Shown here: positions 22,342 through 33,062 of the stretch, piece by piece
Numbering within the stretch: position 1 is the first letter of the stretch
How the letters are laid out: each line of letters starts with the position of its first letter
NCBI RefSeq assembly: GCF_036898095.1
Contig: NC_090750.1
Coordinates: forward strand, 86,152,893 to 86,216,892
Direction: 5' to 3'
Source of the DNA: Palaemon carinicauda
Taxonomy: Eukaryota; Arthropoda; Malacostraca; Decapoda; Palaemonidae
Length of the DNA stretch: 64,000 bases
Made by a program: the position numbers and the translations under genes
Notes under the pieces: generated by a model
Seen by the model: the letters and a program-made list of their open reading frames with translations, nothing else
Databases searched by the model: none
What the model was told of the DNA's origin: nothing

Positions 22342-23430
22342 TTTATCACTTTTGATTTTCTGTTTGCACTTATTTCACTGAACTCGAAACTTTAAGTGGT
22401 TTGTACCTGAAACACGCAATTCTATCCTTCATTAAAAGTTAGTAATCGCGAAAACAGTATTACAATGTAACAGAAAAACATAATGAAAGATAAATAATTC
22501 AGTGGCTGGAAAAGAGACTAAACACTAGATCAAATAAACTACGTTTAAAATCTCTCACCGCAAAAAGCCTGGGAACAAGAATAAGACTCTAGAAACGTTT
22601 ACCTTCTTCCCCTAAAGAGACTAGGGAGAAGAGCAAAAACGATAACAACGTTACCCGCTTGAACGAAACGTTTACCCTCCTCTCTCTCTCTCTCTTTTGA
22701 CTTAGAACCTGAGAGATGAGCCCAATTATATATCGTTAAAACATATTATTGTTAAAGGAAAAAAACTGAAAGATTTCCCAAATAAAAAGTACCTTTATTA
22801 GAATTAAAACCATTTAAGCTAAGAAAGAATGAACAAAACGCTAGAATCGGTTTACTCTTACTGCAACGTGAAACCGTGAATCTCTCTCTCTATCGTAACG
22901 ATAGAGCGCAAGTTGAACGTTCTGAACGTCAACAACTGCAGAGACAAAACAAAACGTTAGTTCAACTTTGAAAACAGTACGAGACTATCAAAGAAATTCT
23001 TTCAAAAACAGTAAAATAGCATAAAATGTTAACAGGTAAAAACGAAATGACGGGCTCAATGTTAATTAACTTCGGTTCCAAGAAAAGACCGCCTACTATT
23101 AGGAAAGGTCGCATTTTGTTAATCGAAGAGGCCTATAAAAGGCGGAGAGATATAAAATAAATCTATAACTTTGTTAAGCAAAATTAAGAAAGAGAGTCTA
23201 TACTCTCTTTGACACCAACACTTCCGACTAAGGGAAGGGTCGGCCATTAAAAAGTGAAAGAGAGTTCATACTCTCTTCGTCACCAAAATTAAATCAAATT
23301 AATTCCAAAAAACTTGCTAAGCTAATGATAAAGCTTCCTGAATAGCGAAGGCTAAATTCTAGAGCAAATACATCACCAAATCGTGAACAATAACTCCAGA
23401 ATCAACAGCGTATCCATGTAGGTCTAGCCG
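22342..23430 (-). other. E1 non-coding 5' region shared with E3
   Basis: No coding potential. Contains (CT)n runs, CTATCGTAACGATAGAG (a palindrome), AACGTCAACAAC motifs and GGGAAGGGTCGGCCATT. Very similar to 54240-55350 in E3. In E2 the corresponding position holds the Gag N-terminus and a much shorter leader. Confidence 0.8.
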
Positions 23431-23612
23431 GAGGCACGACAGAGGAAAAATTGAGGTGGTGTTGACAAGAAGTACTGGAGTACCTGACCACAGATGGCGC
23501 TGTTGTGTACACCCCCACCTGTATAGCGATCGCTGGCGTATCCCGACCGTAGATTTCTGTCGGCAACAGAGTTGACAGCTACATGATTATCGGGTAAGAT
23601 TAATATTGAAAA
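23430..23612 (-). repeat. E1 right inverted terminal repeat
   Basis: Reverse complement of 17102-17290, including GCCAGCGATCGCTATACAG and AGAAGTACTGGAGTACCTG. It ends AATATTGAAAA at 23612. Confidence 0.9.
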
Positions 23613-24248
23613 CTGGCTGATATCTAGTGCAATAAATTTAAATGATAATTGCATAGTATCCAAAAGCAGCTTCTTAACCAAACATGAATACTGTAGACCA
23701 ATGCAAACATTACAGCTTATTTTATGTGCCCACCTGCGTTACCTATTGTAGTACCCGAAAACCTTTTATATATGACAATATTTTAAAATAATTTGTATTT
23801 TTCTAACTATACAACCCTGATTTCTTTACTTTGTCTCCTATAGGAGACAGAGTATCAGCTGATTACAGAATAAATTTGTCAAAAGTTTGCTTTTTTTTAT
23901 TGTATTTTACTTAAAACAACAAAAAAATTATTCATATTCATTGTGAAGTGATTGTTGAATAATTTTTCAAGAATTTGCTTTGTTACTGCCTTTTTACCCT
24001 AAATAATAGTAAAGCTGTATAAAACAGCTTTATATTCATTGTAATTATGTTACTGCATATTCCTCAAAATATAGCTATCGAAAGATATAAACTACTCGTG
24101 GTAAGGGAGCTTACGCTATACAGAAATGTAAAGAAAATATCCATTTGTTTCCTTTGACACAAGAAGTCTGCTACAATGCATAATTATAAGGCACATGAAC
24201 AAAAAATAATCTTCTAATAACAAAAGAAACATATTTCTGGTCCCGAGA
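23613..24248 (-). other. FBXO21 intron with a MITE edge
   Basis: 23785-23830 (AATTTGTATTTTTCTAACTA...CAACCCTGA) is the edge of the MITE family also hit by E2. The rest is AT-rich and featureless. Confidence 0.5.
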
Positions 24249-24493
24249 TGAGAGAGAGAGAGAGCATTTCTTTTTTGTATTTAAAAAAGGATGCTATGAC
24301 TCGTATTTTATTTTGTATTGCCCTGGAGTATAATTATTTGAGAGAGAGAGAGAGAGAGTGTGTGTGTTTCAGAAAACAGTAAAAACATGTCGAGAGAGAG
24401 AGAGAGAGAGTGTTTCAGAAAACAGTAAAACATGTCGAGAGAGAGAGAGATGATCAGAAACCAGTAGCAATCTAGGCCTAATAGAGAGAGAGA
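24249..24493. repeat. GA-rich microsatellite and 48-bp tandem unit
   Basis: Five (GA)n tracts. 24357-24470 carries a unit GTGTTTCAGAAAACAGTAAA...CATGTCGAGAGAGAGAG repeated about two and a half times. Confidence 0.85.
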
Positions 24494-24599
24494 CGTAATA
24501 TAGATTTATCTCAGTAAACAAATATGTTCGTTCATTCTTGTTTCCCCACTTATGGGTGATACTATAAACCGGATGATTCTGGTTTTTAGTATTTCAGGG

Positions 24600-25665
24600 T
24601 CTTGGAAATAGGAAACACACAGTTCACTCTTACATGTCAAATACTGCATAGAATGTCAATTAATGGAACATTGGCTTTGTGTAGAATTTTTTTTAAGTTA
24701 GAGATCACCTGCTGATCCATTGGTTGGAGAATTGGCGTATTGTAAGGCAGCAGAAAATTGATCTTGATGAATTTGAATTCCTCCATCAGGTCATCTTCAA
24801 TGGCTGGAGGATGAGCAGGAGCATTGTTCATATACATGACTTGTCTGTCAATGAGTTACTTTTTGACTTCAGGACCAAAAACCTCATTGACCTATTTGAC
24901 AAACAATATGCGTCTCACCCAAGCCTTGTTGTTTGACCTTCACATGACATTAAGTTGCTTCTATTGCACCTTGTACTTTTTAAAAGCTTGTGAATTCTCC
25001 GAGAGATACACCAGGAGAGGTTTGATTTTGTAATACCAACTGGCATTAGCACAGAACAGCAGAGCTAGACTATCTCTCGTGGGCTTGTGACCAGAGATTG
25101 CCTTCTCTTCAGTAATGAAGGTCCTCCAGTACATCTTCCAACAGACCAGTCTCGACACAAAAACTTGTTGTGGCATGTAAGATTTGGTATCCACGAGCCT
25201 TTCAAATTCAGACACGAATGACATTGCTGTCTTAACAGAGCTCAGAGCCTCACTATGGGTGCCTGTTCGTCTCTTTTAGCTTTTTTTTTTTTTTTTGATG
25301 TACTCGTTTTATTTTTCTGAAATTCAGCATATAAAGGCTACCTTCTCACCAATTATGTCTTCAGTTATTGTTTCTCCTACTAACAGCTTCTCACTGATTT
25401 TACATCAGAATTAAGTTCTTGACATTATCTAGAATATGTGGCTGCTGTCACATCTATGTAAGCACTCCTTTTGCAGCATCAATTTCTTCAATATCTTTTT
25501 TCTTCAGGATTGTGCAAACTGTCAACGTTCTACAATTGTACATTTTTACCAAGATTCCCACACTCATACCTTGATCATGTTTCTCAATAATTTCTTGTTT
25601 CAGCTCCAAGCTCATCATCATCTTTCCTACTTTCTTGATCATCTGAACAAAATAAATCACAATTC
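24600..25665 (-). pseudogene. Tigger/pogo (TIGD-like) transposase, degraded
   Basis: Read 5'-3' on the - strand. A CENP-B-type helix-turn-helix start is at 25622-25454 (LELKQEIIEKHDQGMSVG...YNCRTLTVCTILKKKD). A DDE-domain segment is at 25224-24961 (FITEEKAISGHKPTRDSLAL, LFCANASWYYKIKPLLVY). The following catalytic segment is at 24837-24637 (NNAPAHPP..EDDLMEEF, FLLPYNTPILQPMDQQVISN). These are characteristic of Tigger/jerky-family transposases. The D of the usual DNAPAHPP motif is N here and frames differ between segments, so it is dead. It lies in an FBXO21 intron; terminal repeats were not resolved. Confidence 0.85.
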
Positions 25666-25682
25666 TATATTCAACATGTGGT

Positions 25683-26335
25683 TATTATTATTATTATTAA
25701 TTGCTAAGCTACAACTCTAGTTGGAAAAGCAGAATGCTATAAGCTCAGAGGCTCCAACAGGGAAAATAGCCCAGTGAGGAAAGGAAACAAGGAAAAAATA
25801 AATATTTTAAGAATAATATTAAAATAAATATCCTATATAAACTAAAAAAACTTCAACAAAACATGAGGAAGAGAAATTAGATAGAATAGTGTGCCCAAGT
25901 GTACCCTCAAGCAAGAGAACTCTAACCCAAGATAGTGGAAGACCATGGTACAGAGGTTATGACACTACCCAAGACTAGAGAACGATGGTTTGATTTTGGA
26001 GTGTCCTTCTCCTAGAAGAGCTGCTTACCTTAGCTAAAGTCTCTCTTCTACTCTTACCAAGAGGAAAGTAGCCACTGAACAATTTCAGTGCATTAGTTAA
26101 ACCCTTTAGGGGAGAAGAATTGTTTGGTAATCTCAGTGTTGTCAAGTGTATGAGGACAGAGGAGAATCTGTAAAGAATATGCCAGACTATTCGGTGTATG
26201 TGTAGGCAAAAGGAAAGTGAACCGTGACCAGAGAGAAGGATCTAATGTAGTACTGTCTGGCCAGTCAAAAGACCCCGTAACTCTCTAACGGTAGTATCTC
26301 AATGGGTGGCTGGTGCCCTGGCCAACCTACTACTG
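25683..26335 (-). mobile_element. SINE-like repeat with LINE-derived 3' tail
   Basis: The - strand 3' end is an (AAT)n tract (25684-25698 on +). It is preceded by GCTATTTTCCCTGTTGGAGC and GCTTATAGCATTCTGCTTTT, which closely match the 3' end of the LINE at 28840-28953. The body (for example TGGTGCCCTGGCCAACCTAC on +, near the 5' end) has no coding capacity. GGTTCACTTTCC on the - strand near 26218 resembles a weak pol III B box. It lies beside the Tigger relic. Confidence 0.7.
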
Positions 26336-26808
26336 TACCTGCAAAACTATAAAAGCGTATCGCCATAAACACTTGCAAGATAACGTTAGGTGATGCTGGT
26401 TCGAGCAATGCGGAGGGAGTTAGTTAAGGTCTGAGTGGGGGGTGGCTGCGAACAAAGGTGGAAAATATGGTGTAAAAATCACCTGAACACTGTATGTGTG
26501 ATGTATGAATGTTGGTCGACTGTTTTCTACTAGTTTTGTATTTCCACATAAAAAAATGTGAATATGAATGTAAATTTTTACTCAAATACCGATACAATGC
26601 TTGTACAGTATACCAATTTGAAATTTCATCTTCATAAACCAATTTGTTCATATTCTGATTTATTTGTATACTGAGGTACACATACTGTACTACTGTGGTT
26701 TAGGAAATATACATGAGTGAAGACTGCATATTGTATACCACAAACCTACAGTACGTATATAATAATATTGAAAAGTAAATTACAAAGTAATTTGGGTTAT
26801 ACTTTTAC
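26336..26808 (-). other. FBXO21 intron
   Basis: No recognised gene. 26400-26450 is locally GC-rich but gives no convincing peptide. Confidence 0.4.
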
Positions 26809-27055
26809 CTTATCCCATCCAAATATGACACACGTATAGTTGTATCTCTTGTGTTTCATAATGAGCCCAGTTGCAAATTTGATTTCTTTGCATCTCTTCG
26901 TGACAGTAATAGTTTTTTCGGCTTCACTCTGACTCCGTAAGATGCGTTCGCAGTCACTTAGCATTTCTTCCAGAGTGCCAGATGGGCCGTCTTTTAAAAG
27001 ACGTCTGCAACCTGCTACAATCCGGTCATAATGGATCTCCAAGGTATAATAGATC
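26809..27055 (-). CDS. FBXO21: FBXO21 exon, start of YccV-like domain
   Basis: Acceptor TTTACAG before 27055 (first base completes an Arg codon from the exon at 29049); donor AAG|GTAAAAG after 26809. The peptide IYYTLEIHYDRIVAGCRRLL then EKTITVTKRCKEIKFATGLI and MKHKRYNYTCVIFGWDK shows the FBXO21 signature: a helical linker, then the IGLIMKHKRYxYxCVIxGWD start of the HspQ/YccV-like domain. Length is 1+82 codons, leaving phase 0, which fits the next exon at 16992. Confidence 0.93.
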
Positions 27056-27744
27056 CTGTAAAATGAAGAGATCAAGAACAGTAAAATTGAAAAGCATTAA
27101 ATTCAATTTCCAATAGTGCTTAGATACAGTTTTCTATGTAAAGTAAATTATCTTTTATTCAATTGAAATTAAATACCAGAAAATATTTTAGAATATTTGA
27201 AAGCAGTGTTTCAGTTAGAGACAAAAAGACTAAGAGTTCCACATATATTATATGTACAGTATATAGTAAATACAGTACTATAATCAGTAAATGAGTTTTG
27301 AAAAACATAACCCTGAAAAGAATATCCAAATTCCAGTAAATGACCTTCTATCTAACTAAAAACCAAAACTTGATATAAACCATTCTCTCCTGTAAACTAA
27401 TAAACAATAACATTCAAAACTGGTGTAATGTACTCTACAAGTACTAGGAGGGGTTTAAACCATATGTTGGGTAATAGCACTCAAAATTCTATTCTTTTTT
27501 CATGTTTTTTTTATTTTTTTTACGTAAGGCTAGTTATTTGGTTGAGGAATGAATTATGAAATATATGTATGTATACAAGAAACAAAACTTGCTGCCATCA
27601 TCAATTAGGAGTTAATCATCCAATAAAAAACAATTCCCTGAAACTATTGTTAGATTTGAATTTTCCTGAGCCTCTTTGAAGCCTAATCAACAGCTAGCTA
27701 TTGATACATATTCATTCTTCACTGTAATCTCTTCACAGATAAAG
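27056..27744 (-). other. FBXO21 intron, AT-rich
   Basis: No gene or named repeat recognised. Confidence 0.5.
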
Positions 27745-28914
27745 TACAATTGTTGTTGTTGATGGGCACCATAGTGAGTATAGGAATGTGATATCCAGTG
27801 TTCCACAGGGTAGTGTTCTTGGCCCATTACTTTTCATACTATATACACATGACATGTGGTTTGGCCTAGAAAATAAGCTTGTTGCATATGCAGATGATGC
27901 TACTCTCTTTGCATCAATCCATCCCCTAAATGTAGATCTGGGGTTGGTGAATCCCTTAATAGAGATTTAGCTAAAATCAGTGCATGGTGCAAATTATGGG
28001 GTATGAAGTTGAATCCTAACAAAACTCAAAGTATGATTGTAAGTAGGTCAAGGACGGTGGCTCCTCAACATCCGGATCTCAGTATTGATAATGTTTCTTT
28101 AAATTTGTATGACTCTTTCAAAATTTTAGGTGTGATTCCCGACAGCAAATTTACTTTTGAGAAACATATAAGGTCTGTGTCTTCTTCAATTGCACAAAAA
28201 ATTGGCTTATTGAGAAAGTCTTTTAAGATATTCGGTGATCAATCTATTCTGAAGAAGTGTTTTAATTCTTTTATTCTACCTTGTTTTGAGTATTGTTCTC
28301 CTGTCTGGTGTTCAGCTGCTGATTCTCATCTTAATTTGTTGGACAGAAACTTACGGTCTATTAAATTTCTTATTCCTGATATAGATATTAATCTCTGGCA
28401 CCGTCGTTCAATTAGTTCATTATGCATGTTGCATAAGATTTTTCATAACTCTGACCATCCTTTACATTCAGATCTCCCTGGACAATTCTATCCTGTTCGT
28501 AATACTAGGCAGGCAGTTAATTCTAATAGCCAAGCCTTCTCCATCATAAGACTCAATACTACGCAGTACTCTAGAAGTTTTATTCCAGCTGTTACCAAGT
28601 TGTGGAATGATCTTCCTAATCGGGTTGTTGAATCAGTAGAACTTCAAAAGTTCAAAGTTGGAGCAAATGCTTTTTTGTTGACCAGGCGGACATGAGTCTT
28701 TTTATAGTTTATATATGACATATTTGTTTTTGACGTTGTTAATAGTTTATATATGACATATCTCTTTTGACATTATTTTTTTTAGAATGATTTATTGTTA
28801 ATTTGTTCTCTTCAGTTATTTATTTCCTTATTTCCTTTCCTCACTGGGCTATTTTTCCCTATTGGAGCCCCTGGGCTTATAGCATCTTGCTTTTCCAATT
28901 AGGGTTGTAGCTTA

Positions 28915-28946
<32 letters not shown>

Positions 28947-28953
28947 TATACAA
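27745..28953 (+). mobile_element. Jockey/CR1-like non-LTR retrotransposon, 5'-truncated
   Basis: Starts mid-RT and runs to a 3' end of CACTGGGCTATTTTTCCCTA...AGGGTTGTAGCTTAGATAGT followed by (AAT)n at 28919-28953. It lies antisense within an FBXO21 intron. The same family is present at 57355-58858 (+) and 45510-45690 (-). Confidence 0.85.
27750..28695 (+). pseudogene. Jockey/CR1-like reverse transcriptase C-terminal half with frameshift
   Basis: First frame to about 27950: ISSVPQGSVLGPLLFILYTH (RT motif B/4 region) and catalytic YADDATLFAS. A 1-base shift near 27945 moves NRDLAKISAWCKLWG and then MKLNPNKTQSMIVSRSR (28003-28695) to another frame. That frame continues through the thumb and C-terminal region (KILGVIPDSKFTFEKHI, SFILPCFEYCSPVWCSA, LDRNLRSIKFLI, VTKLWNDLPNRVV) to a stop after TRRT. 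The first half of the RT and the endonuclease are missing. Confidence 0.88.
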
Positions 28954-29048
28954 ATCCTTCTATATCTTACACCATTTTATCATTATGATAGCAGTACTTG
29001 TATACATAATAAAAAAAAGTGATGTTATGGGAACATGTGCACACTCAC

Positions 29049-29324
29049 CTTAATAAGAGTTCTTGAACACTACGATCATTTGGTGAGAGTAAGCTCATAA
29101 GCTCTGTTGCTGAACAGAAGAGCTCCATATGATCTGACACGTGTGCTTGCATCTGTGCGACATTCATAATGTTACGAATCATTCGTTGAAATACTTGTAC
29201 TGATGTACCAGAACTGAGAAAATCCCTACTAGAATGCAAACCAACTGGTATTTCTTTCAGCAACTCGGGTCCTGTCAGTCTTCTACCTCTGTTAAACGCA
29301 TCTATGTATTCATAATCTGTTTCT
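29049..29324 (-). CDS. FBXO21: FBXO21 exon after the transglutaminase-like core
   Basis: Acceptor CATTCCAG before 29324 and donor AAG|GTGAGTG after 29049. Enters with one base completing Gly, leaves AG of Arg. It encodes ETDYEYIDAFNRGRRLTGPE, LLKEIPVGLHSS, VQVFQRMIRNIMNVAQ and then a helical region ending SVQELLL. DYxYIDAFxxGxxLT and QRMxxNxxN are conserved FBXO21 features that follow the transglutaminase-like fold. Two AG acceptors lie next to each other (29326-25, 29324-23); the phase of the upstream exon selects the first. Confidence 0.92.
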
Positions 29325-30080
29325 CTGGAATGATAAATTCAAATTTAAGATAAAATATTCATATAGTACAGTGTATGGTACAGTAAAATTCTGTTAAGAT
29401 TACTTTGCTGACTTAATAAAAACAGACATCTTAATTTGTGATTTCTATACTAACCTGATGTCCATATGGCTCCTCTGGAAGCTTGGTTATATCAAGACTT
29501 ATCCCTAAAACCAATTTTTTTTTCTGTTTTCTTGGTTCTCCAGTAAAGTAATGAAACAGTCTAAAAGTTAATGTCTATTAACCAATGTCTCTGGAAAGCC
29601 ATACTGCCTTTGTTTTCAGTCTCAATGGCAAAACTTCCCCATCCTCTTGACACAACAAGTCATTGTGGAAAAGGGTGGGCATGTATTAGAACATAAGGTA
29701 TGTAAAGAAATAACAAATTTTGTTACTAAAATTCTCTTTATTTCTATGAACCTCCCCTGATGTTCATATTATTGACTCCCAAGCTCTTGATGGAAGTGGT
29801 TCACCGATAAAAGAATGATAGGCCATTTATAGCTTTTACTCAATAAAGTTTATTATCATTGTAGACATTTCTAATCTATTTTTTGGGCAACAAATGGTCT
29901 CAAATTAAATAAAAGTAAACCCCAAAACAATATGACTAAAACCAGAATATTAAAAATATGAAGCTTAAAAATTAATTAAAGTCCAAAATGTTATTGGATT
30001 GCAGCCACTACACGACCTAAAGCACAGCAATCTTAATAAGCAAACCAAGATTCTTCAAGATAATGTTTAGCATATAATGA
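29325..30080 (-). other. FBXO21 intron with two copies of a dispersed repeat edge
   Basis: 29450-29500 (ACTAACCTGATGTCCATATG...GGAAGCTTGG) and 29740-29795 (ACCTCCCCTGATGTTCATAT...CCAAGCTCTTG) are direct copies of a block also seen at 2310, 36685 (inverted) and 62860. Confidence 0.5.
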
Positions 30081-30276
30081 CTATAGTCCATTTCTTTTAT
30101 CGAGGCAGATTTGCACCGACTCGCAGCGGTGCCCTTTTAGCTCGGAAAAGTTTCCTGATCGCTGATTGGTTAGAATTATCTTGTCCAACCAATCAGCGAT
30201 CCGGAAACTTTTCCGAGCTAAAAGGGCACCGCCGCGAGTCGGTGCAAATATGCATCGCTAAAAGAAATGGACTATA
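30081..30276. mobile_element. Foldback MITE: near-perfect 196-bp palindrome
   Basis: Starts CTATAGTCCATTTCTTTTAT and ends TAAAAGAAATGGACTATAG. The arms (GCACCGACTCGCAGCGGTGC, CTTTTAGCTCGGAAAAGTTT, GATCGCTGATTGGTT) are complementary over about 90 bp each, around a short centre near 30175-30186. No coding capacity. Typical of a terminal-inverted-repeat foldback element. Confidence 0.9.
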
Positions 30277-30604
30277 GATATACCACTGAGCTGTTGCTAA
30301 ACCCTTTCAAAGAAAGATTTCTGCAAAAGTTAAAGAGATGTAGCTGTACTTATATGAACTCTTTCCTTCAAAATCTTTTATTAGACTTGGCTCCAATGTT
30401 CTGTATGCCTTCGAGACCAAATTTTTAACAAGGGAAGACATCCCATTTATCATCTTTTATATAAAAAACTATGACCTGGAAAATCCTTCAAAATTTGAAG
30501 CTGAATTTTGTCATCATCTGTCTCTCATTTCATAGATATTTATAAAGCAAAGGCCTACATTACCATACGATTTTTTAAAAATTATTATTGATGAACTGTG
30601 ATAT
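30277..30604 (-). other. FBXO21 intron
   Basis: AT-rich; nothing recognised. Confidence 0.5.
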
Positions 30605-32422
30605 TTTGTACATACATACATATACCAAAGGCACTTCCCCCAATTTTGGGGGGTAGCCGACATCAACAAGAAACAAAACAAAAAAGGCCTCCACTCTCTA
30701 CGTTCCTCCAGCCTAACCAGGGACTCAGCCGAGTTCAGCTGGTACTGCTAGGGTGCCACAGCCCAACCTCCCACATTTCCACCACAGATGAAGCTTCATA
30801 CTGCTGAGTCCCCTACTGCTGCTACCTCCGCGGTCATCTAAGGCACCGGAGGAAGCAGCAGGGCCTACCGGAACTGCGTCACAATCGCTCGCCATTCATT
30901 CCTATTTCTAGCACGCTCTCTTGCCTCTCTCACATCTATCTTCCTATCACCCAGAGCCTTCTTCACACCATCCATCCACCCAAACCTTGGCCTTCCTCTT
31001 GTACTTCTCCCATCAACTCTTGCATTCATCACCTTCTTTAGCAGACAGCCATTTTCCATTCTCTCAACATGGCCAAACCACCTCAACACATTCATATCCA
31101 CTCTAGCCGCTAACTCATTTCTTAGACCCGTTCTCACCCTCACCATTTCGTTCCTAACCCTATCTACTCGAGATACACCAGCCATACTCCTTAAACACTT
31201 CATCTCAAACACATTCAATTTCTGTCTCTCCATCACTTTCATTCCCCACAACTCCGATCCATACATCACAGTTGGTACAATCACTTTCTCATATAGAACT
31301 CTCTTTACATTCATGCCCAACCCTCTATTTTTTACTACTCCCTTAACTGCCCCCAACACTTTGCAACCTTCATTGACTCTCTGACGTACATCTGCTTCCA
31401 CTCCACCATTTGCTGCAACAACAGACCCCAAGTACTTAAACTGATCCACCTCCTCAAGTAACTCTCCATTCAACATGACATTCAACCTTGCACCACCTTC
31501 CCTTCTCGTACATCTCATAACCTTACTCTTACCCACATTAACTCTCAACTTCCTTCTCTCACACACCCTTCCAAATTCTGTCACTAGTCGGTCAAGCTTC
31601 TTTTCTGTGTCTGCTACCAGTACAGTATCATCCGCAAACAACAACTGATTTACATCCCATTCATGATCATTTTCGCCTACCAGTTTTAATCCTCGTCCAA
31701 GCACTCGAGCATTCACCTCTCTCACCACTCCATCAACATACAAGTTAAACAACCACGGCGACATCACACATCCCTGTCTCAGCCCCACTCTCACCGGAAA
31801 CCAATCGCTCACTTCATTTCCTATTCTAACACATGCTTTACTACCTTTGTAGAAACTTTTCACTGCTTGCAACAACCTTCCACCAACTCCATATAACCTC
31901 ATCACATTCCACATTGCTTCCCTATCAACTCTATCATATGCTTTCTCCAGATCCATAAACGCAACATACACCTCCTTACCTTTTGCTAAATATTTCTCGC
32001 ATATCTGCCTAACTGTAAAAATCTGATTCATACAACCCCTACCTCTTCTAAAACCACCCTGTACTTCCAAGATTGCATTCTCTGTTTTATCCTTGATCCT
32101 ATTAATCAGTACTCTACCATAAACTTTTCCAACTACACTCAACAAACTAATACCTCTTGAATTACAACACTCATGCACATCTCCCTTACCCTTATATAGT
32201 GGTACAATACATGCACAGACCCAATCTACTGGTACCATTGACAACACAAAACACACATTAAACAATCTCACCAACCATTCAAGTACAGTCACACCCCCTT
32301 CCTTCAACATCTCAGCTTTCACACCATCCATACCAGATGCTTTTCCTACTCTCGTTTCATCTAGTGCTCTCCTCACTTCCTCTATTGTAATCTCTCTCTC
32401 ATTCTCATCTCCCATCACTGGT
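30605..32422 (-). mobile_element. APE-type non-LTR retrotransposon (family B), 5'-truncated copy
   Basis: The - strand copy runs from a truncation point at about 32422, through the RT and C-terminal domain, to a 3' UTR containing the hairpin CCCCCAAAATTGGGGG and a TATATGTATGTATGTAC tail at about 30605. Its first ~210 bases are, by eye, identical to 35206-35424 of the + copy. It is in the same orientation as FBXO21. Confidence 0.88.
30865..32415 (-). CDS. Family-B non-LTR reverse transcriptase, uninterrupted C-terminal ORF
   Basis: About 517 codons without a stop. Motifs in order: LDETRVGKASGMDGVKAEML (RT 0), LYKGKGDVHECCNSRGISLL, QGGFRRGRGCMNQIF, catalytic A motif VAFMDLEKAYDRV, LRQGCVMSPWLFNLYVDG, catalytic C motif LLFADDTVLVAD, LRVNVGKSKVM, FKYLGSVV, then the C-terminal region VPTVMYGSELWGMK, WFGHVERM and RGRPRFGWMDGVKKAL. 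The ATG at 32413-32415 is internal to the original ORF: the endonuclease half is missing because of 5' truncation. RT catalytic residues are intact. The clade is RTE-like by general look; not certain. Confidence 0.88.
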   Translation of the reverse strand: MGDENEREITIEEVRRALDETRVGKASGMDGVKAEMLKEGGVTVLEWLVRLFNVCFVLSMVPVDWVCACIVPLYKGKGDVHECCNSRGISLLSVVGKVYGRVLINRIKDKTENAILEVQGGFRRGRGCMNQIFTVRQICEKYLAKGKEVYVAFMDLEKAYDRVDREAMWNVMRLYGVGGRLLQAVKSFYKGSKACVRIGNEVSDWFPVRVGLRQGCVMSPWLFNLYVDGVVREVNARVLGRGLKLVGENDHEWDVNQLLFADDTVLVADTEKKLDRLVTEFGRVCERRKLRVNVGKSKVMRCTRREGGARLNVMLNGELLEEVDQFKYLGSVVAANGGVEADVRQRVNEGCKVLGAVKGVVKNRGLGMNVKRVLYEKVIVPTVMYGSELWGMKVMERQKLNVFEMKCLRSMAGVSRVDRVRNEMVRVRTGLRNELAARVDMNVLRWFGHVERMENGCLLKKVMNARVDGRSTRGRPRFGWMDGVKKALGDRKIDVREARERARNRNEWRAIVTQFR

Positions 32423-32784
32423 GAATCTTGTAAATTATTGTAAAAACTTTTAATCTTAAATATACTATAGTTATTGTTAATGTCTGCTGGCTATTAGTTT
32501 TTCTCACTTTTACTGTTTTACTACAATAAATCATTTATTAAGGGAATGAGATATTAAGGTAGATATTAAATACATGTCATCTACGTGTAATAGCTGATGC
32601 CAATGTAAACGGGAAAAGTGTCTTGGCTGTGAGATCCTTATTCAAAAGATCTTCCAAAGGTTCAGAACTTGAATCTTATAAATATTTTTAAACTCATCTA
32701 AATTACAATAAATATACTAAACTACTGAGATATTTCAATATTAAAAGCCCTAACCACACCAATTATCAATCTATCTACCAAGGA
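32423..32784 (-). other. Spacer between LINE copies
   Basis: AT-rich FBXO21 intron sequence with no recognised feature. Confidence 0.5.
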
Positions 32785-33062
32785 ATTGCCCCCCAATTTT
32801 GGGGGGTAGCAGAGACAGACATTAAAAAAGGAACAAAAGGGGAATTTTCTTCAATTCACTCCTCCTAGCCTGACAAAGGATTCAGCCAAGTTTGGTAGGT
32901 ACTGCTAGGATTCCACAGTCCACCCTTTCCCGTTATCCAACACAAACGAAGCTTCCTATTCTGAATCCCATGCTGCCGCTACCTCAGCAGTCACAAAGGC
33001 AACTGCAGGAAGCAGCAGGGCCTATCAAAACTGTGTCACAATCACTCGTCATTCATACCTAT
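32785..33062 (-). mobile_element. Family-B LINE 3' UTR fragment
   Basis: Contains GCCCCCAATTTTGGGGGGTA, GGTACTGCTAGGATTCCACA and GGAAGCAGCAGGGCCTATC, a diverged copy of 30640-30905. It is an older insertion of only the 3' end. Confidence 0.85.

Larger units (their letters stand above)
17102..23612 (-). mobile_element. DIRS1-like retrotransposon E1 (defective, 6.5 kb)
   Basis: Inverted terminal repeats: left from 17102 (ATGTTATTTTCATTAG...CTTACCCGATAATCATG) and right ending at 23612 (CATGATTATCGGGTAAGATT...AATATTGAAAA). An internal complementary region sits at 17341-17430. Inside are a broken recombinase, a frame-disrupted RNase H/methylase-like region, an RT truncated to its YLDD end, a Gag with a large repeat expansion, and about 1.1 kb of non-coding 5' sequence. 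No target duplication is seen, as expected for recombinase-mediated insertion. It lies in an FBXO21 intron in the same orientation as the gene. Confidence 0.9.

Noticed and set aside
24549..24600. Terminal repeat of the Tigger relic near 24555
   Set aside because: Sequence hints at an element edge, but no inverted partner was found on the other side.
30081..30276. Intrinsic terminator or RNA gene at the palindrome
   Set aside because: Eukaryotic context, no adjacent gene end, and MITE-like ends on both sides.
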